This document shows, in pieces, positions 10,993 through 24,196 of a DNA stretch of 64,000 bases. This DNA is from Motacilla alba alba (lineage: Eukaryota > Chordata > Aves > Passeriformes > Motacillidae). Each line of letters starts with the position of its first letter. Position 1 is the stretch's first letter. The translations under genes and the position numbers were made by a program. The notes under the pieces are model-generated. The model was not told the origin of the DNA and made no database searches. It saw nothing but the letters and a program-made list of their open reading frames with translations. The DNA lies in the NCBI RefSeq assembly GCF_015832195.1, contig NC_052016.1:30587129-30651128 (forward strand). The letters run 5' to 3'.

Positions 10993-13900
10993 TTAAATAT
11001 AGTGGATGTTCCGCATTTGTCTTGCTCTTCTGGCTTCTAATCTAAGCTGCCTGGCTCTCTCTTTAGCAGCTTGTTCTGCTGCTTGCTTCTCTTCTCTCTT
11101 CCTTCTCAGCCAGCTGTGGAGAGAGAAAGAGGACCAGAAGTACTGGCAGTTGTCATATCAAGTTTTACATTATCCATTCAAAGGAGATTTGTCCCCCACT
11201 TAACTGTAAGCCCACCATGTCTTGTAGGGTGAAGCTGGGTGTCATGGCTGAGACAGTCTAAAAGCCTGCGATACCCAAACACAGGAAGCATTATTTTCCC
11301 ACCCCAATTCCCCTCCTTCTGTACCTACCTTTACCTCCCCCCTTTTTTGTTAAACTGGATTAGCTTTATGCTCATTTCATGGACTGAAGCAATTGAAGGT
11401 TACTCCAGAACAGGCAACAAGGTTTTGAGGAGAAGATCCCTTTTTTAGCAAAAGTAATTCACTCTTTTCAGCTCAGGTTCTGACAAATAATTTCACAGCA
11501 GTGAACAAACAACATCAAGGAACTGATGTATTTTTGTTAGGGTGTAAGTTTAAAAGGGCATATTGGTGTGAAAAAAAACACCTCCAAAACAATGAGGACT
11601 TCAGTAGCAAAGATGTACCATAAGATAGCTACAGTTTGAGATGATAGACTACAAAAGTTTCAAATGTGGTCTCTTAGGAATGACCCTACTCACTCTCTAA
11701 AAGCTCTGTCACAATCCTCTGGGCTTGGAAAAAAGGCAACTTCCTCAGTCTGGCGTCTCAAGACTTCTATCCGTCTTTCTCTCACATATTGTTGGTGCTT
11801 TTTTTTAAGCCATAACCTGTAGGCTTCTTCTGGATCCCTGTGCACCTCCTAATTAATAAAAAAGACATGTATACACAAGGGTTATCAGTAAATAACCTTT
11901 ATAATAATCACATTATAATAGTGTTTTTTTGTATTCTGCTGGCACCACCCCTCCATGAAACATACTTTATAAACACACTAGAGCACATGCTAATCTGGCA
12001 TAGAATATATACATGAGCAAGCATTCAAAGCACCATGTTTAAAAAAGTACTGAATTTAGCTTTTCAAGCCTATTACTTAAAGGCAGAAGAACTTTAGAAC
12101 AGCATCTGAATCTCCAGGTTTTGATCAGGTCATGTGCATTAACTGCTTACTAACAAGTTCTGATGGTAAGAAACATACTCCAAGGAGTCTTCTGGCTGCT
12201 TGCTCACTCAGGGCTCAATGAAGATTAGAGCATCACTGTATCCCCTGTGATTGTAGAGTTAAGTTCATGTGTGCTGCTTCTACACTGCAAGCCACTCTGC
12301 TAAGCAGATCAATCATAAACCTGCAAGTCTACCTCTTCACTGAAAACAATGTAACAAGAACATTTCCCATTGCTGTAAATTTTCATACACTTAGCTAAGA
12401 AGGCAGGTTTAGAATTTGGCTTTCCTATTTAACAAGAGCACTACAGATCCCAGTTCCAGATTAGGGAGACCTTACTTTGATGCTCAGCTCTTCCAGCTGC
12501 TTTGCACGACGAATTCGCTTTTCTTGTTGTACCTGTTCTTTCTTCTTTTGTAACCAAGCTTTAAAAACTATTTCATTCTGTCTTTTCCTCATTTCTTCTA
12601 GCTCCCTGTTCTTTTCTTCTTCCTTAAGTGGAAGGAAAACTGAATAAACTTAGTTTTTAAGAGAATGATCTTTATCTGCAAAGACTGTTGCAGGCAATAA
12701 ATAAGCCATTTGAATTGCATGAGACACATACTAAAATACAGATGAAACAAGAATACTCAAAGACTGCATCACAGCTGATACAACATTTAGGAAGAAATTG
12801 CTTGGAGCACTTCTGCTTGTGATATATTCAGACACTTTCAGTCTAGTCCTTTTTGTGATTACCTCCATTTCCATGACACCTCTCGACTCAGACAGTCAAA
12901 TAACATCAGGCAAAAACTCTTAAAATTAAGTCTTCCCAATATCTCTAGTTAGCTTAGAATCACTTGAAATGGATACATTTTAAATATAAATGCAACTCTC
13001 CAGCTTGATGGACCACTGAACCCTAAAGGATATTTAACAACACATGGATTGCAGGCACTACCTTATTTATAAGGACCTTTTCTGGACATGAAGTTGCAAT
13101 GTATTTCCTTAAGGAGTATTAATAGCTTCAGGCTTTTTTCAAGTGTACAAAATGAACTGATATTTACAAAATTGAGAAAAGTTTCTTTTACTTATTAATT
13201 ACATTTTAGCTAAGGATAAGTATCCACAAGGAAGAGAAAAAGTTTCAATTAATGCTCCAGAAAGCTGATTAGGACATTTTTTTACCAGGATTTACTCTCT
13301 TTGACACAAAAGCTATAATCCCTACTCATTTCAATACTTTGAGAAATCTAATCCTGCAAATAGATGATGTTCTTCCCACCTACACACAACTTCCTTATAT
13401 CCTCCAAACTTACCACTTCTAATTTACTGGAATGAAAGAAACTCCACCAAAATGAAGCAGATAGATTCTAATAATGTCAAGAAATTTTAATGCCTGTGAA
13501 ATCCATCACAGAATGGAAGAATTCCATTCCAGAACTAAGAAATAAGGTAACACGTTTCCATTAAGTCAGCCAAAAAAGGAAGAAATTTAGCACACACTGT
13601 TAGGAAAATAACCTTCCTTCCCCTCACTATCCTATGTTTTACATTAAGTACACAGAGCATGGTTTCAAGAGATCTAGTCTTGTGTGCACAAAGAAAACAC
13701 CTCAATTGCTCATCAGATTTCATACCACTCATTACTAAGCTGAGCCTCAGCAACCTTTCCAAATAAAGCAGGCTAGAGCTCTTTCCACAGATAGAAAGTA
13801 ACCTTGGAAGCTACTTAGCCAGCTTAACTAGTAAATCATGGCAGAGAAAAATGGCAGATGCTTCATGCTACTTTTATACAGTAACACACATAGCAAGTTA

Positions 13901-16108
13901 CCTTTTTGTAATTGTATCATTATAATGCAAAAAGAAGAAAAAAAATCAACATTTTTTAACTCTCTGCTAAAGATTTCTGAAGTCCTCATTACAGCTGTCA
14001 GAGGCTTACTCTGTATTATTTTTTTTCTGTGTAAGGAGCTGAGAAAGAATTAAAAGGGTTCTGTCACTCTGCTATGCAAATGTTATATTATGACTGAACA
14101 CTCTCCCATATGATAATTGCCCAATCAATACTTCTTGAGTACCCAAATGTGCCCCAGCCTTACTGTGGTTAACGTAAACTTCCCACACTGCAGTATAATA
14201 TGTGCAGATGTGACACCATGTGCTACATTCCATAAACTGTGGGACTGTAAGAGAACCTAGGTAGAGAGAGAGCCAAGAAGCAAAAGCAGTAAGAAAAATA
14301 TAACAGAAGAGGCCCATTTATGAAGGATATATTAAACAAATACTTCATTTCTCCTCTGTGCAAGGCAAGGTCCTATGCCACTCTGGTAAAGGAGCTTTGA
14401 AAGATTCTAAACAAACCCCAGAGAATTACTGCTTTTATTATTGTTATTGTTGTTATTACTACTACAATTATTATTGCAGCCTCTTTTATCAAGGAAGAAT
14501 GGTGTAAATACACTGAGCACATGGTCTTTACGGAGCAGAGGAATAGGATGGTCACTGTGATTTACTTTCCTCTATATACTTACCTCTCTCTTCAGTCTTT
14601 CTTTCCTCAGTTCTATCTGCCTCCTTAATTCTTTTTGTCTGGGAGTAAGACTGTAAGTGGAGCTTTTCATGGGTATGTTTGCAGAGTCAGTTTTCTGTTT
14701 ACCCAGATCTTTTGCACCATTCAAAGCAGAATCTGGCTGCTGCTTAGAGTCAGATGGAGGCATTTCTTTCACCTGAGAGGCAGTGGGCAAAGAACTGGGG
14801 AGTCCTGAAGTCTGTTGAGTTTCAATATCTGTAAAAGAAACATTTACTGGAGCCAAAATGCCCTGACTTTCAATATCGCATAAACTTAAGAGTTCAAACT
14901 TTCCATCTTTTTCGACTAGAACTTTACCATTTGTCTTCTCATCTGAGCCAGCACGTTCTGAAAGTGATGTGCTTTTCTGTCTCTTGCCGTCAGAAATATT
15001 CAGCGGAAACAGCCCATCTGAAACATCTCCTCTTTCAAGGTCAGTTTTACCAACTTCAGCATCTTCTGGACGAGGAGCTTGAAGATCCACCTCATCCTCA
15101 AATTTTAATTTCCGTTCTCTGTTTTCATCTACAGGAGCCTGATTTTCCAGCTCTTTGTTGGCTTCTTCAATCTTTTCCAAGACATAACGCTTTATTTCTT
15201 CATCCTCTCTCTCATCCAGTTCCTGCTCATTTTCCAGCTTGGATTCCTGGAGAGAGCTTTCTCTCTCAGCATCAGACTCATGGTCATCCTGTTCAATATC
15301 TGCCCCGGATTGCAAATATTTTTCATTAGAGTATATTACTTTCACATTTACATCTGCCTCTGAAAGCTGATCTAGATTTTCTTTCATTTCTTCATTGTCT
15401 TCCTGAAAGTTGTCTGATGTTTTAAGAATTTTTGCTTCAACATCCTCTTCCTTTTCTTCAGGATTCTAAAAAAATTAAAATAAACTAGTCTTTTCTCTCA
15501 ACAAAAGAATAGTTACCAAAGAAAGAGGAAAGAAACAGTGAGAGAGAAGAGCAATACAAACTAACTGCATTCTAAACCACGTTGTCAAATAGCGCACTTC
15601 ATAACTAAGAGCTTTTTTGGCACTAACAAGTCTTTTCATTTTCTTCATGTTCACATTCACACAAAGTTTAATTAAGCAGTAAAGTGATTAGTGACAGCAG
15701 AAAACCGCAACAAGTGTTATACAAACACTTAAAGGAACACAGAAGTACTTTTGAAAAAAACATTTTCAATGAACACTGAATTTTCAGCTTGATGGATATT
15801 AGAACCACACTAACCAGTTTGCTGAAATGTTTTTCACTATAAATCCAAGTAACCTTCCTTGTTAAAATTCAGTGAATGCACCTACACATTTCAAGCAATA
15901 CTGAATTTGTGCCTATGATTCCAAATATTACTCATTTTGTCTTCTAAATAACACAACTAGCATTTAATGTAACAAATACCTCTTTTTCACCAAGGTTTTG
16001 TTTTTCTTCTTCATCAGTTAGGCATTCCGTGTCTTTTTCAAAATCATCCTCATATTCTGCATTTTCTGTTGAATCACCCACATCTCCTTGAGCTTCCTTT
16101 TCACTCAT
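10993..16108 (-). CDS. CCDC181: CCDC181, coiled-coil ciliary/microtubule protein (C-terminus cut short)
   Basis: Coding exons on the minus strand, in order: 16108-15980, 15465-14584, 12622-12476, 11848-11694 and 11113-10993. All are GT-AG with continuous phase; 477 residues against 509 in human. CCDC181 binds microtubules and localises to motile cilia and the sperm flagellum, where it interacts with Hook1. The N-terminus is acidic (EYEDDFEKD). The large second exon holds the conserved VEKDGKFELLSL-type segment and TPRQKELRRQIE. Exons 3-5 are Lys/Arg/Glu-rich coiled coil (VFKAWLQKKKEQ, YRLWLKKKH, DWLRRKRE). The 5' UTR continues upstream across an acceptor at 16132-16133 (exon base 16131) to a first exon probably in the 19.0-19.3 kb CpG island. 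The reading frame stops at 10993-10995, but the frame shifted by one base continues with the family's usual C-terminal residues (see findings). Confidence 0.93.
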
Positions 16109-16957
16109 TTTGATGATGTGTTAGAGTAATACTACAAAAAGGAGAGGGAATAAAATATTTTCAAACTCTAGTGACACCCACATCAAACTTGTGAGCAGTA
16201 TTAATACAAGCATGTTAACACAGTGCAACAGCACCTCAGGACTAAGGATCACCAATGGCTCATAAACATGACTGGTTTTGGCCTTTCCAGCTCTGGCTAC
16301 TGGGAGAAGGTTTGAGGTAAAGCAATTCAAGTGGATTTAATGTCTCTGACAGACCTTAAACTAGAACTCATGATCTCTTAACAGTTAGCCTTGTGCTTGC
16401 ACAAAGAGACCACTATTTTATGTTAGCTAGAAGCGCTACAAACTTCTTGCTTGTATCTTACCTTGTTTATATCTTAACTTGTTTAAATGCAGTATAACTT
16501 TAAACACTCATTAACCGGTTAATCAGGCTGGATGTAATCATGCTCATGACAAAACTGAAGATGAGCCACCATAAGGACTGAATGTTTTAAAAAAATCTTT
16601 GTACTGCATAGGTGCCACCAGCTCCTGAAGGACTGCTTAAATGCCAGTGCTTGGTGTTCCAGGCTGACTCACTGCTGCCCCTTAGCTCAGCTCTCTCAGT
16701 ACAAGGCACCAAAGATGCAAAAGTTTAAAGATGCAGACACACTCACAAGCCTAGAGAGCTGATTCTGCTCTGTTTATAGCTTTAGCCCCGCATCATTCCT
16801 TCAGTAATTTATTACTTTTTACAAAAGCAGCACAGAAGAAGGAAATATCAATTATTCAACATTCCTGTTCTTTTTGTATCATCTGCTGTAGGCTGGGAGG
16901 TGCCACTTCTATGTGTCTCTAGGAGGATTAATCTGTGTCATTTTCAATATACCAAAG

Positions 16958-17237
16958 ATCATGACTGTTGTGACAGAACAAGGAGTAATGGGTACAAATT
17001 GAAAGAGGGGGATTTTAGGCTAGATATTAGGATGAAATTCTTTGCTGTTTTGGTGGTAAGGCACTGGAACAGGTTTCCCAGGGAGGCTGTGGCTGCTCCA
17101 CTTCCTGAAGGTCTTTAAGACCAGATTGGATGGCGCTATGAGCAACCTGGTCTGGTGGAAGGTGTCCCTGTCCATGGCAGGAAGGTCCCAATTTGATGAG
17201 GTCCATTCCAACCCCTTAACATTCTGTGATATGATGT
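16958..17237 (+). mobile_element. CR1 LINE 3' fragment
   Basis: Plus-oriented CR1: 'gacagaacaaggagtaatgg', 'ttaggctagatattagg', 'ggcactggaacaggtttccc', 'gagcaacctggtctggtgg', ending near 'cattctgtgat'. A decayed CR1-like reverse fragment may follow at 17338-17470 (cacagaatcagagaatcaa). Confidence 0.85.
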
Positions 17238-18216
17238 GGCAAGACAATATGGGGTGTAAGGGAGAGCTCTGACTCTGGTTTGCCCTAGAACAGCAAGACA
17301 GCTCTTGCTGTGTGACCATCCTGCCCTTCCAGACAAGAATCACAGAATCAGAGAATCAACGAGGGTTGCACTTGAACCGTCAAATCCATCTATGCATTTT
17401 GTAAAAACCCCAGCAACATCCAGCAGATGTTGCTTAAATTCTTCCAAGATTTTGTTTTGAGTTCTGATGAGCATCTCTGAGTTCTCAGTTATTTATTCTC
17501 AGGAACACCAGCTCTGCTCTTTAGAACTCAGTATTTCATGCTGGTAAAGAGTGATGTTCTTTTAAGCCTCAAAGCCTAGTCAAGATTTGGTTTAGAGTGG
17601 TAATAAAGCTGGGCATTCTTTGCTGCAAAATTGTTTGTACAGAAACTTTTAAAAGCTCTTTGTTTTCTCTGATCCGTATGTTGTTCAAGAAAATCTGTCA
17701 GTTTTTTCACTTCTTTTTAGCTACTACTTGCCACTGTAATCACTCATTCACAATAGATTTCTCAGAATTTAAATTTTAAGAGCTCGTTCAGACTGTTGCC
17801 TTGGCTTTCCACACTATATCTATTTCCATCATGTTTTTCCTGCACCACCTCATATGACACGTAATGATTTTTGCTGGGAAATGCCCCTTCCTTAACAAAT
17901 ATCCTTGGTTTGGGTGATGACATACATGGGATCTTATTGGAGATTACTTTGCTCTAGTGCATATTCAACACAAAAGAACTATTTCTCTGTGATTTCATTA
18001 TTAAGATAAGCAGATAAAAAAACTGCCCAGATGAATTGTGCCTTTAAAAAAACATGTTCACATCAGTCAGTGGCACTCAATACAAACACATTGAATATGC
18101 TGTTTAATTCATTGAGGTGAAGTGTAATAATGGGGAGCAGCATAAAAATCAATTTCTCCTGTTGTAAGATAAAGTAGCCATGGCTGAAGAGAGAACTTCC
18201 AATTCAATGACTTGTT

Positions 18217-18725
18217 TCATAGAATCATAGAATGTTAAGGGGTGGAATGGACCTTAACATAATCTAGTCCCAACTTCCCCTGCTGTGGGCAGGAACACCT
18301 CCCACTAGACCAGGTTGCTCAAAGCCCCATCCAGCCTGGCCTTGAACACTTTCCAGGATGGGGCATCCACCATCTCCCTGGCAATCTGTTCCAGTGTCTC
18401 AACACCCTCACAGTAAAGATTTTCTTCCTTTTATCTAACCTAAACTTCCCCTCTTTCAGTCTGTACTCATTTCCCCTTGTCCTGCCACTGCAGTTCCTAA
18501 CAAGGAGCTCCTCTCCAGCTTCCCTATGGGTCCCTTCAGGTACTGGAAGGTTGTAATGAGGTTTCCACACAGTCGCCTCTTCTCCAGGCTGAACAGCCCC
18601 AACCTTCCCAGCCTGTCTCCACAGGGGAGGTGCTCCTGTCCTCTTACCAACCTCATGGCCTCCTCTGCACTTGTTCCAACAGTTCCACGTCCTTCTTATG
18701 CCAGGTCCTTCTGGTGCCTTGGGGG
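18217..18725 (-). mobile_element. CR1 LINE 3' fragment (about 0.5 kb)
   Basis: Reverse-oriented CR1, the longest copy in the window. It begins with 'tcatagaatcatagaatg' and contains 'ccatccagcctggccttgaa', 'cttccccttgtcctg'-type text and 'cttctccaggctgaacagcc'. Only the 3' part of the element is present and it has no intact frame. Confidence 0.9.
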
Positions 18726-19039
18726 CACCAGAAAATCCTGAATCAGCTCCTATTCTGTTTTGGATGTCATGAAGTAAAGTGATTCAGCATTAAGAGGGAC
18801 CGAAAGTATTCAGAAAAATCTCAAATCTTCATTTACACCTGTTTCTGTTCTACTTGGGGTGTGTCTGTGGAGGGTGCGCACTGCGACCATTTGTTCTTCA
18901 CGGCTTAGTAACATCTCTACGCGGTTACACTCAGGCACAGTCACAACAAAAGGCGGAACAGAGCGGGGGATTTCTGTCTCTTTGTCCTTTTGCACTAAAA
19001 CATACACACATACACAGACCCACAAACCCCAACTCCACG

Positions 19040-19310
19040 CAGGGCGGTGGGGAACGTCCTCACCAGCACTCCCTGCTGCCTTGGGACACGCCGGCGCCGC
19101 TGCTCCCGGCCGGGACGAGGAGCTGCCGCCGCCGGGCGCTGCGGTTGCCGTGGCAGCGGCGGGACCGCTCCGCTCACGGCGGCTCCCGAGGGACAAACGC
19201 CGCCTCCCGCAGGGCCCGGGCACCAGCGAGTAGGCCGGGCCGCGCCGCTCTGTTGCCATGGAGACGGGTCTCCGCGCCGGGCCCCCCGCTCTGTCCCCTT
19301 TTCCGTGTAG
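19040..19310 (-). promoter_or_regulatory. CCDC181: CpG island, probable CCDC181 promoter
   Basis: A short CpG-dense island upstream of CCDC181 on the minus strand. It carries two X-box-like motifs: gttgccgtggcagc (19144-19157) and gttgccatggagac (19252-19265). These resemble the RFX transcription factor consensus of ciliary genes. Assignment to CCDC181 is by position and by fit to its ciliary role; the first exon itself is not resolved. Confidence 0.6.
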
Positions 19311-19576
19311 GACAATTCCACCTACGGCCTGGAAACTGTGGGGAAGCAGAGCGCAGAGAGGAGCGGGGGCACACACACGCCACCAGGAAAGGGGCAGGAG
19401 TGCGGCAGGCGGCTCACCCTGTCCATCCGAAAGCCCTTCTTTGATGCTGTTAAATTATGCATTCGTCAGGGAGCAACCTCGGTTTGCGTGTTGTATTATT
19501 CATCGTGCTCCGGCTGGCAATGAGCAATCGGATCAGCCCAAAAGGCAGCAGTGTCAGGATTTGGGCTTTTGTTAAT

Positions 19577-19800
19577 CACAGAATCATAGAATTGCTTGGG
19601 TTGGAATGGAATCTTGAAGCTCCAACTCCAGTGCTGTAGGCAAGGACACCTTCCACGAGACCAGGCTGCTCAGAGCCCCATCCAACCTGGCCTTGAACAC
19701 CTCCAGAGTTGAGACATCCACAACTTCTCTGGACAGCCTGTTCCAGCGTCTCACTGCTAATGAAGACAGCACTGAATCTTCAGAGACACACCTCTCTGTG
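19577..19800 (-). mobile_element. CR1 LINE 3' fragment
   Basis: Reverse CR1: 'cacagaatcatagaattgc' start, 'gaccaggctgctcagagccc', 'ccatccaacctggccttgaa', 'cagcctgttccagcgtctca'. It is followed by an A-rich low-complexity stretch (19831-19960). Confidence 0.9.
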
Positions 19801-22800
19801 TTAACCACACACTGCTCCTTAAACTTGGAAATGAAAAAAAAAAACAAAAAAAACAGGGAACGCCCTGGATTAATTCCCATCTGGGGAAAAAAATAAGAAA
19901 AAAAAAAAAAGGAAAAAAAGAAAGAAAGAAAAAAGAAAAAGGCCAAAAAACCCCACCCTGATTTACCTGCAGAGCCAGGGTGGCTGGCAGAGGGAGAAGG
20001 ATCAGGCTCCTCAGTGGAGCTGGAGGGAGGTGACAGGTTGCAGTTTCCTCTATGGAGAACCAAACACCCCGCAGGTAGTGGATGCTGTGCAGCTGAGGCC
20101 AGCAGGACCCCAAAGAGCTGTGTGACTGCCAGACTCCCCACAGAGCTCACGGCAAGGGCGAGCAGCTGTCAGCAGCCATTCAGGTTGATAAAGTTCATTC
20201 AGCATCACAAGATACTTCTCAGCACTGAATTTTGGGGAATGGCCCTCCTCAGCCCTCCTACCAGCCAGGGCTGCAGTAGCATAGACCCCTCTGGGGGGAA
20301 AGAGGGAGAGAGCGAGGAAGAGAGTTTGCCTCCCTGGCAGCACTGACGTGGTGCCGATCACACTGTCATGGCCACACACTTCAGAGGGCAACACCTCCCC
20401 TGCACTAAAGGGTTAATACTAATGAAAGAAAATGCAGGCAGAAAAACAGCCACAAAGCCAGAGCTTTGATAACTCTCAGAGTAACTCAAGTAGGGTCACC
20501 CTTTCACTCAAAGTCACATGGGACAGAAACGCTGAACCCCTCCAAGGTGGGGTTCACAAGTTCTCTGAAGACATCTGTCATCATAGGCCACATGCCATAG
20601 GAGGAGGCAGGACTCCATGACCTCAGGGTTTCTGCTCATTTTACACCATACAGTGAAAAAGAAAACCAGGTTTTGACACTGGTTCTAGTGGGCTGGAAGG
20701 GCTTCCTTACACTTACCAGAGATAATGCTCAGTTACCTGCTTGGCAATGTTTCCTGCTGTACCTGGCGAAACTTCAACCAGTGACCTCACCCAGGGCATG
20801 CAGTTATCCCACCCTTGAGGGCAATATGCTAAGTTTCTGATTTTCCACATTTCATTTTGACAAGTTCATAGCAGACTAAAATACAGAGAAGTGGGTACAA
20901 TACCAAGGCTTTCTGCTCTGTGTTTATTGTAAGATTTATCCTTCATCTTAAAAGCCAGTGCTATCCTTTTAAATCACATGAGATGCTTTATGCGACTAAT
21001 TACAAATCAGCAAGGTTAAGGCAAGGATTAGACCCTATTGTTGGGATGTCAAGCTGTGATGTTTGATAATAATAACTTAATGATTTAAGGTCAATAGAAA
21101 TTGATCTATGCAGTCATTAACTCACATATCATTAAATGCTGGTTTTCAGATGTTCCCATGTGTGAGGAAGCTGCAGAGCATGGTTACGAAAAATACAACA
21201 AAAACAGCAGTAAAGCAGTGCAGGACTCCAAGGTCAGACCCCGGCATATTGGCTGCTGTTTTCCTTGTCACTAATGCATCAGACACTATGTTCAGGCAAC
21301 AGATTCATGGACAGTGAGTGTGTTTCACAGAGAAAAGCTGCATAACACCTCCAGAGCAACACTAAGCAAAGACTTTAACACCATTTTTATGTAGTGTAGG
21401 AAACAGTTGACACAGTCAAAAGCCACTGGGAACAGGGTTCAGAGCATCCAGTCTCCTGCCCCTTCCACAGCCAAAGTCCTTCTTTCCTTCCCAGTACTTG
21501 GTTACGATCACACCAATAGAGACGAAAACACAACCACTTCCACACAGAGCCCTTCCCTTTCCCTGAGAGCACTGCCAGAGCAGCACTGTGTCATACATGC
21601 ACACAGCCACATCAGGGGTTGAGTGCAACCCTGCCTTGCCCTGGCGGGTTCTCACAGCCACTGCTAGCCCAGGGGGAGAGCAGTGGGTGCTGCTCCTGAA
21701 ACAGCAGCCTCTGGCAGCTCTTACTATTCCTTGGTTTTTGGACAAGCCCTGCACCCAGTCCCTCACTGTAGCAGTGATCCCAGGAACTACACTTCATCCT
21801 CCCAGCATCACAGCAAGCCCAGGGCAGGACAGAGATTCAGTTGAAACACTCACCTCCAGCAGCCCCCAGCATCAACTGGAACAAAGAAACAGCCCCAGCA
21901 TCCCAGGCAGACAGCTGCGTGTAGTGTTTATCTCATCTCCGCCAAACGGCACTGCATGCTCTATCTCCAGCACAGAAATTCCACTCCTTCACAGCAGCTG
22001 TGTGCCCCTTTCAGCTCTCTCAGCTGTCCACAATGTGGCAGAATGCGATGGGAGGAGCAAGGATTGCCACAATTCATGTGGACTTGCTTCACTTGCAGGA
22101 GAGAGCAGCCTTTCACCAGCACCAGATGAGAAACATTCGAACCCACCTTAAGTGTAATGCTACACCTGTATGACCTACTACTTATATTCTTGACATACGC
22201 AAGCAGATATTTTAATCCCCGACTCTGTCAGAAGCTCATCCCCCCACAGCTGACTCCTGTATTCACCCAGGGAAGGCAAACAAATGAAATTCAGAACAGA
22301 CCTGACATGCCAAGAGTCCTATCCTCCAGCAATAAAACTCTGAAGGAAGCATGTGTAAGAAAGCCTCCCCTCCCCAGAACATCCTTTTTCTTTTGTTTTT
22401 GGTGTTGTGCACAGGGCTTGTTGGGCTACTACCCACACAAACCACTGTGCCCTCCAGCCCAGCCTGTACATTGAGGCACAAGCCATGTCTTCTAGAAACA
22501 CAGCACAGGAGAGTCTTCCAAGGCAGGGTGTGCCAGAATGGGGAGCTTACAGCATTTCTCCTTTAAGGCCTCAATTTTGCAATTAGGTCCATGTAAGTAG
22601 AAAGGTCTTCCTGCATGGAAACCTGCCTTCCCATACTGTCACCCCCAGTTAGACTGGAGCGCCCTGACCAGGGCTACCCTGCATCGGTGAGTGATGATCT
22701 CCCTCTGCAGGCCAGTCTGCACTGGAATTAGAGTGGTGCTTATGGACTGCTCAGCAGATAAGAATCCCCAAAACAAGACACTTGCACAGGGTTATGCAAA

Positions 22801-22986
22801 CCTACACAAGCCAGCCAGCAACTATCAGCTTCTTGAAGCCTCACCTCTTTTTGCATGTTTTGTTTTAGATTGTTTTTCTCTTTGTTACAAAGATCCTCAG
22901 AACAACCTGCAGCAGCAGTGCGATGGATCAGCAGGGAATCAAAATAGAAAAAAAACATCTTCCACACAGGATAACTCAAGAGTATT
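19800..22986. other. Intergenic, CCDC181-SLC19A2
   Basis: Between the CCDC181 CpG island and the likely SLC19A2 3' end. It holds an A-rich low-complexity tract (19831-19960) but no gene, RNA or element I recognise. A minus-strand AATAAA at 20933-20938 is a weaker alternative end for SLC19A2. Confidence 0.5.
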
Positions 22987-22992
22987 TTTATT
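22987..22992 (-). promoter_or_regulatory. SLC19A2: Possible polyadenylation signal, SLC19A2
   Basis: AATAAA on the minus strand (tttatt on plus), about 2.35 kb after the SLC19A2 stop codon. This would give a long 3' UTR, as is known for the mammalian gene. The region 22993-25345 is therefore probably 3' UTR; a run of 22 A (24175-24196) lies inside it. Confidence 0.4.
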
Positions 22993-24174
22993 TAACAAAA
23001 ATAGCTGTTTAATTAGAAACCAACAACATCGACATGGTTACAGGTTTTCCTAGGCATCACTGTTAACTCTGCATACAGCTCCAATCAGGCTCTATAGTCC
23101 CCTCATCACCAAAGCAACAGCAGAGCTCAGAATCTGAACAACATCGAGGTGTGGCTTCCATACTTTGTGGGCCTGAAGACATACACAGCATAACAAGCCT
23201 TTTCTATTGTAGATGCCACAGTTTCATTACTTTGGTACAAAAATCACTGATATTGCTAGAAGTCATTAGTTAATTTGTGACTTGCTTTTAAAATAACTGT
23301 GCTGTTCCCCATCAAAGATTTGATCTCTGTAGGAAAAGTATGATTAAAACTGAGCTGCTCCTTTTGGTCACTTGACAGGAGTGCTGTGTACCCATCCCCC
23401 CCGCTTTGCTCCAACCGCCATCAGACCAAGGAACTCAAAGGACAGACTATCCCTGTCCCAGGACAGCTCATCAGCTAGCATTTCATGGCTTCAGATTATT
23501 TTTTTTTAAACAAAAAAACATAGAGAAAGGAATATATACATGGGTGGCTTCAAGTTTCCATTTCAAGATAAGGCAGTTAAGTTTGCATGTGCAAATGCCA
23601 GTGCAGCTGAGCCCCTCTTTAGGGGGCTGTTTCAAGAGGCAAGCATGCAGAAAAAAATGTTTTTGGGGAGTGGGCTCCCCTGAGCAGCTGGCCTAGAAGG
23701 GCTCCCTGGATCCCAGGCAGCACATGCCAAACACAATAATCATGTTCCTTGTGTAGTAAAGGCTGAGGCTCACAGAAAGTGATGGGAAGTGTCCCAACCA
23801 GGGGGAAAACATCTTCACAACCCCAATACTGTGAAATCTCCTTGGCACCAAAAGCAGGTGATGAACCAAAGCTGCTTCTTCAGCTGAAAGAAGAAAGGAG
23901 CTCTAACGAACACACAGAGAGAAGGCACGGAGGGATAGGCTGCATTGCACGTTCTGCCTTGCCAGCTCTCCTGTACACTTAAACTCACCACAACATGCAC
24001 AGAAACAGGCACACTCCATAGGCATTTGTTGCTGTTCTGGTCATGCTGCCCAAGTACCCAGGTGCCCAAGCCCAGGACAACTCTGTGCAACTCCTCCTCA
24101 GTGTTGAGGCAATTTGGAAAAAATGAATTATTTTACAAAAGCGATATGAGGCAAGTCCCAAATTGCTTAAACTT

Positions 24175-24196
24175 AAAAAAAAAAAAAAAAAAAAAA
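24175..24196. repeat. poly-A tract
   Basis: A run of 22 A on the plus strand, simple repeat within the likely SLC19A2 3' UTR (poly-U in the transcript). Confidence 0.9.

Larger units (their letters stand above)
16132..19040 (-). other. CCDC181: Presumed CCDC181 5' UTR intron with CR1 fragments
   Basis: Sequence between the coding start and the upstream CpG island. Apart from the CR1 pieces listed separately, no exon or other gene is recognisable. Frames within it are translations of CR1 sequence. Confidence 0.5.

Noticed and set aside
18810..19444. Open frames of up to 196 codons at the second CpG island
   Set aside because: Present on both strands at once with low-complexity composition; better explained as promoter sequence.
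21588..22151. 187-codon plus-strand frame in the SLC19A2-CCDC181 interval
   Set aside because: No recognisable domain, no splice or codon-use support, composition like surrounding non-coding DNA.
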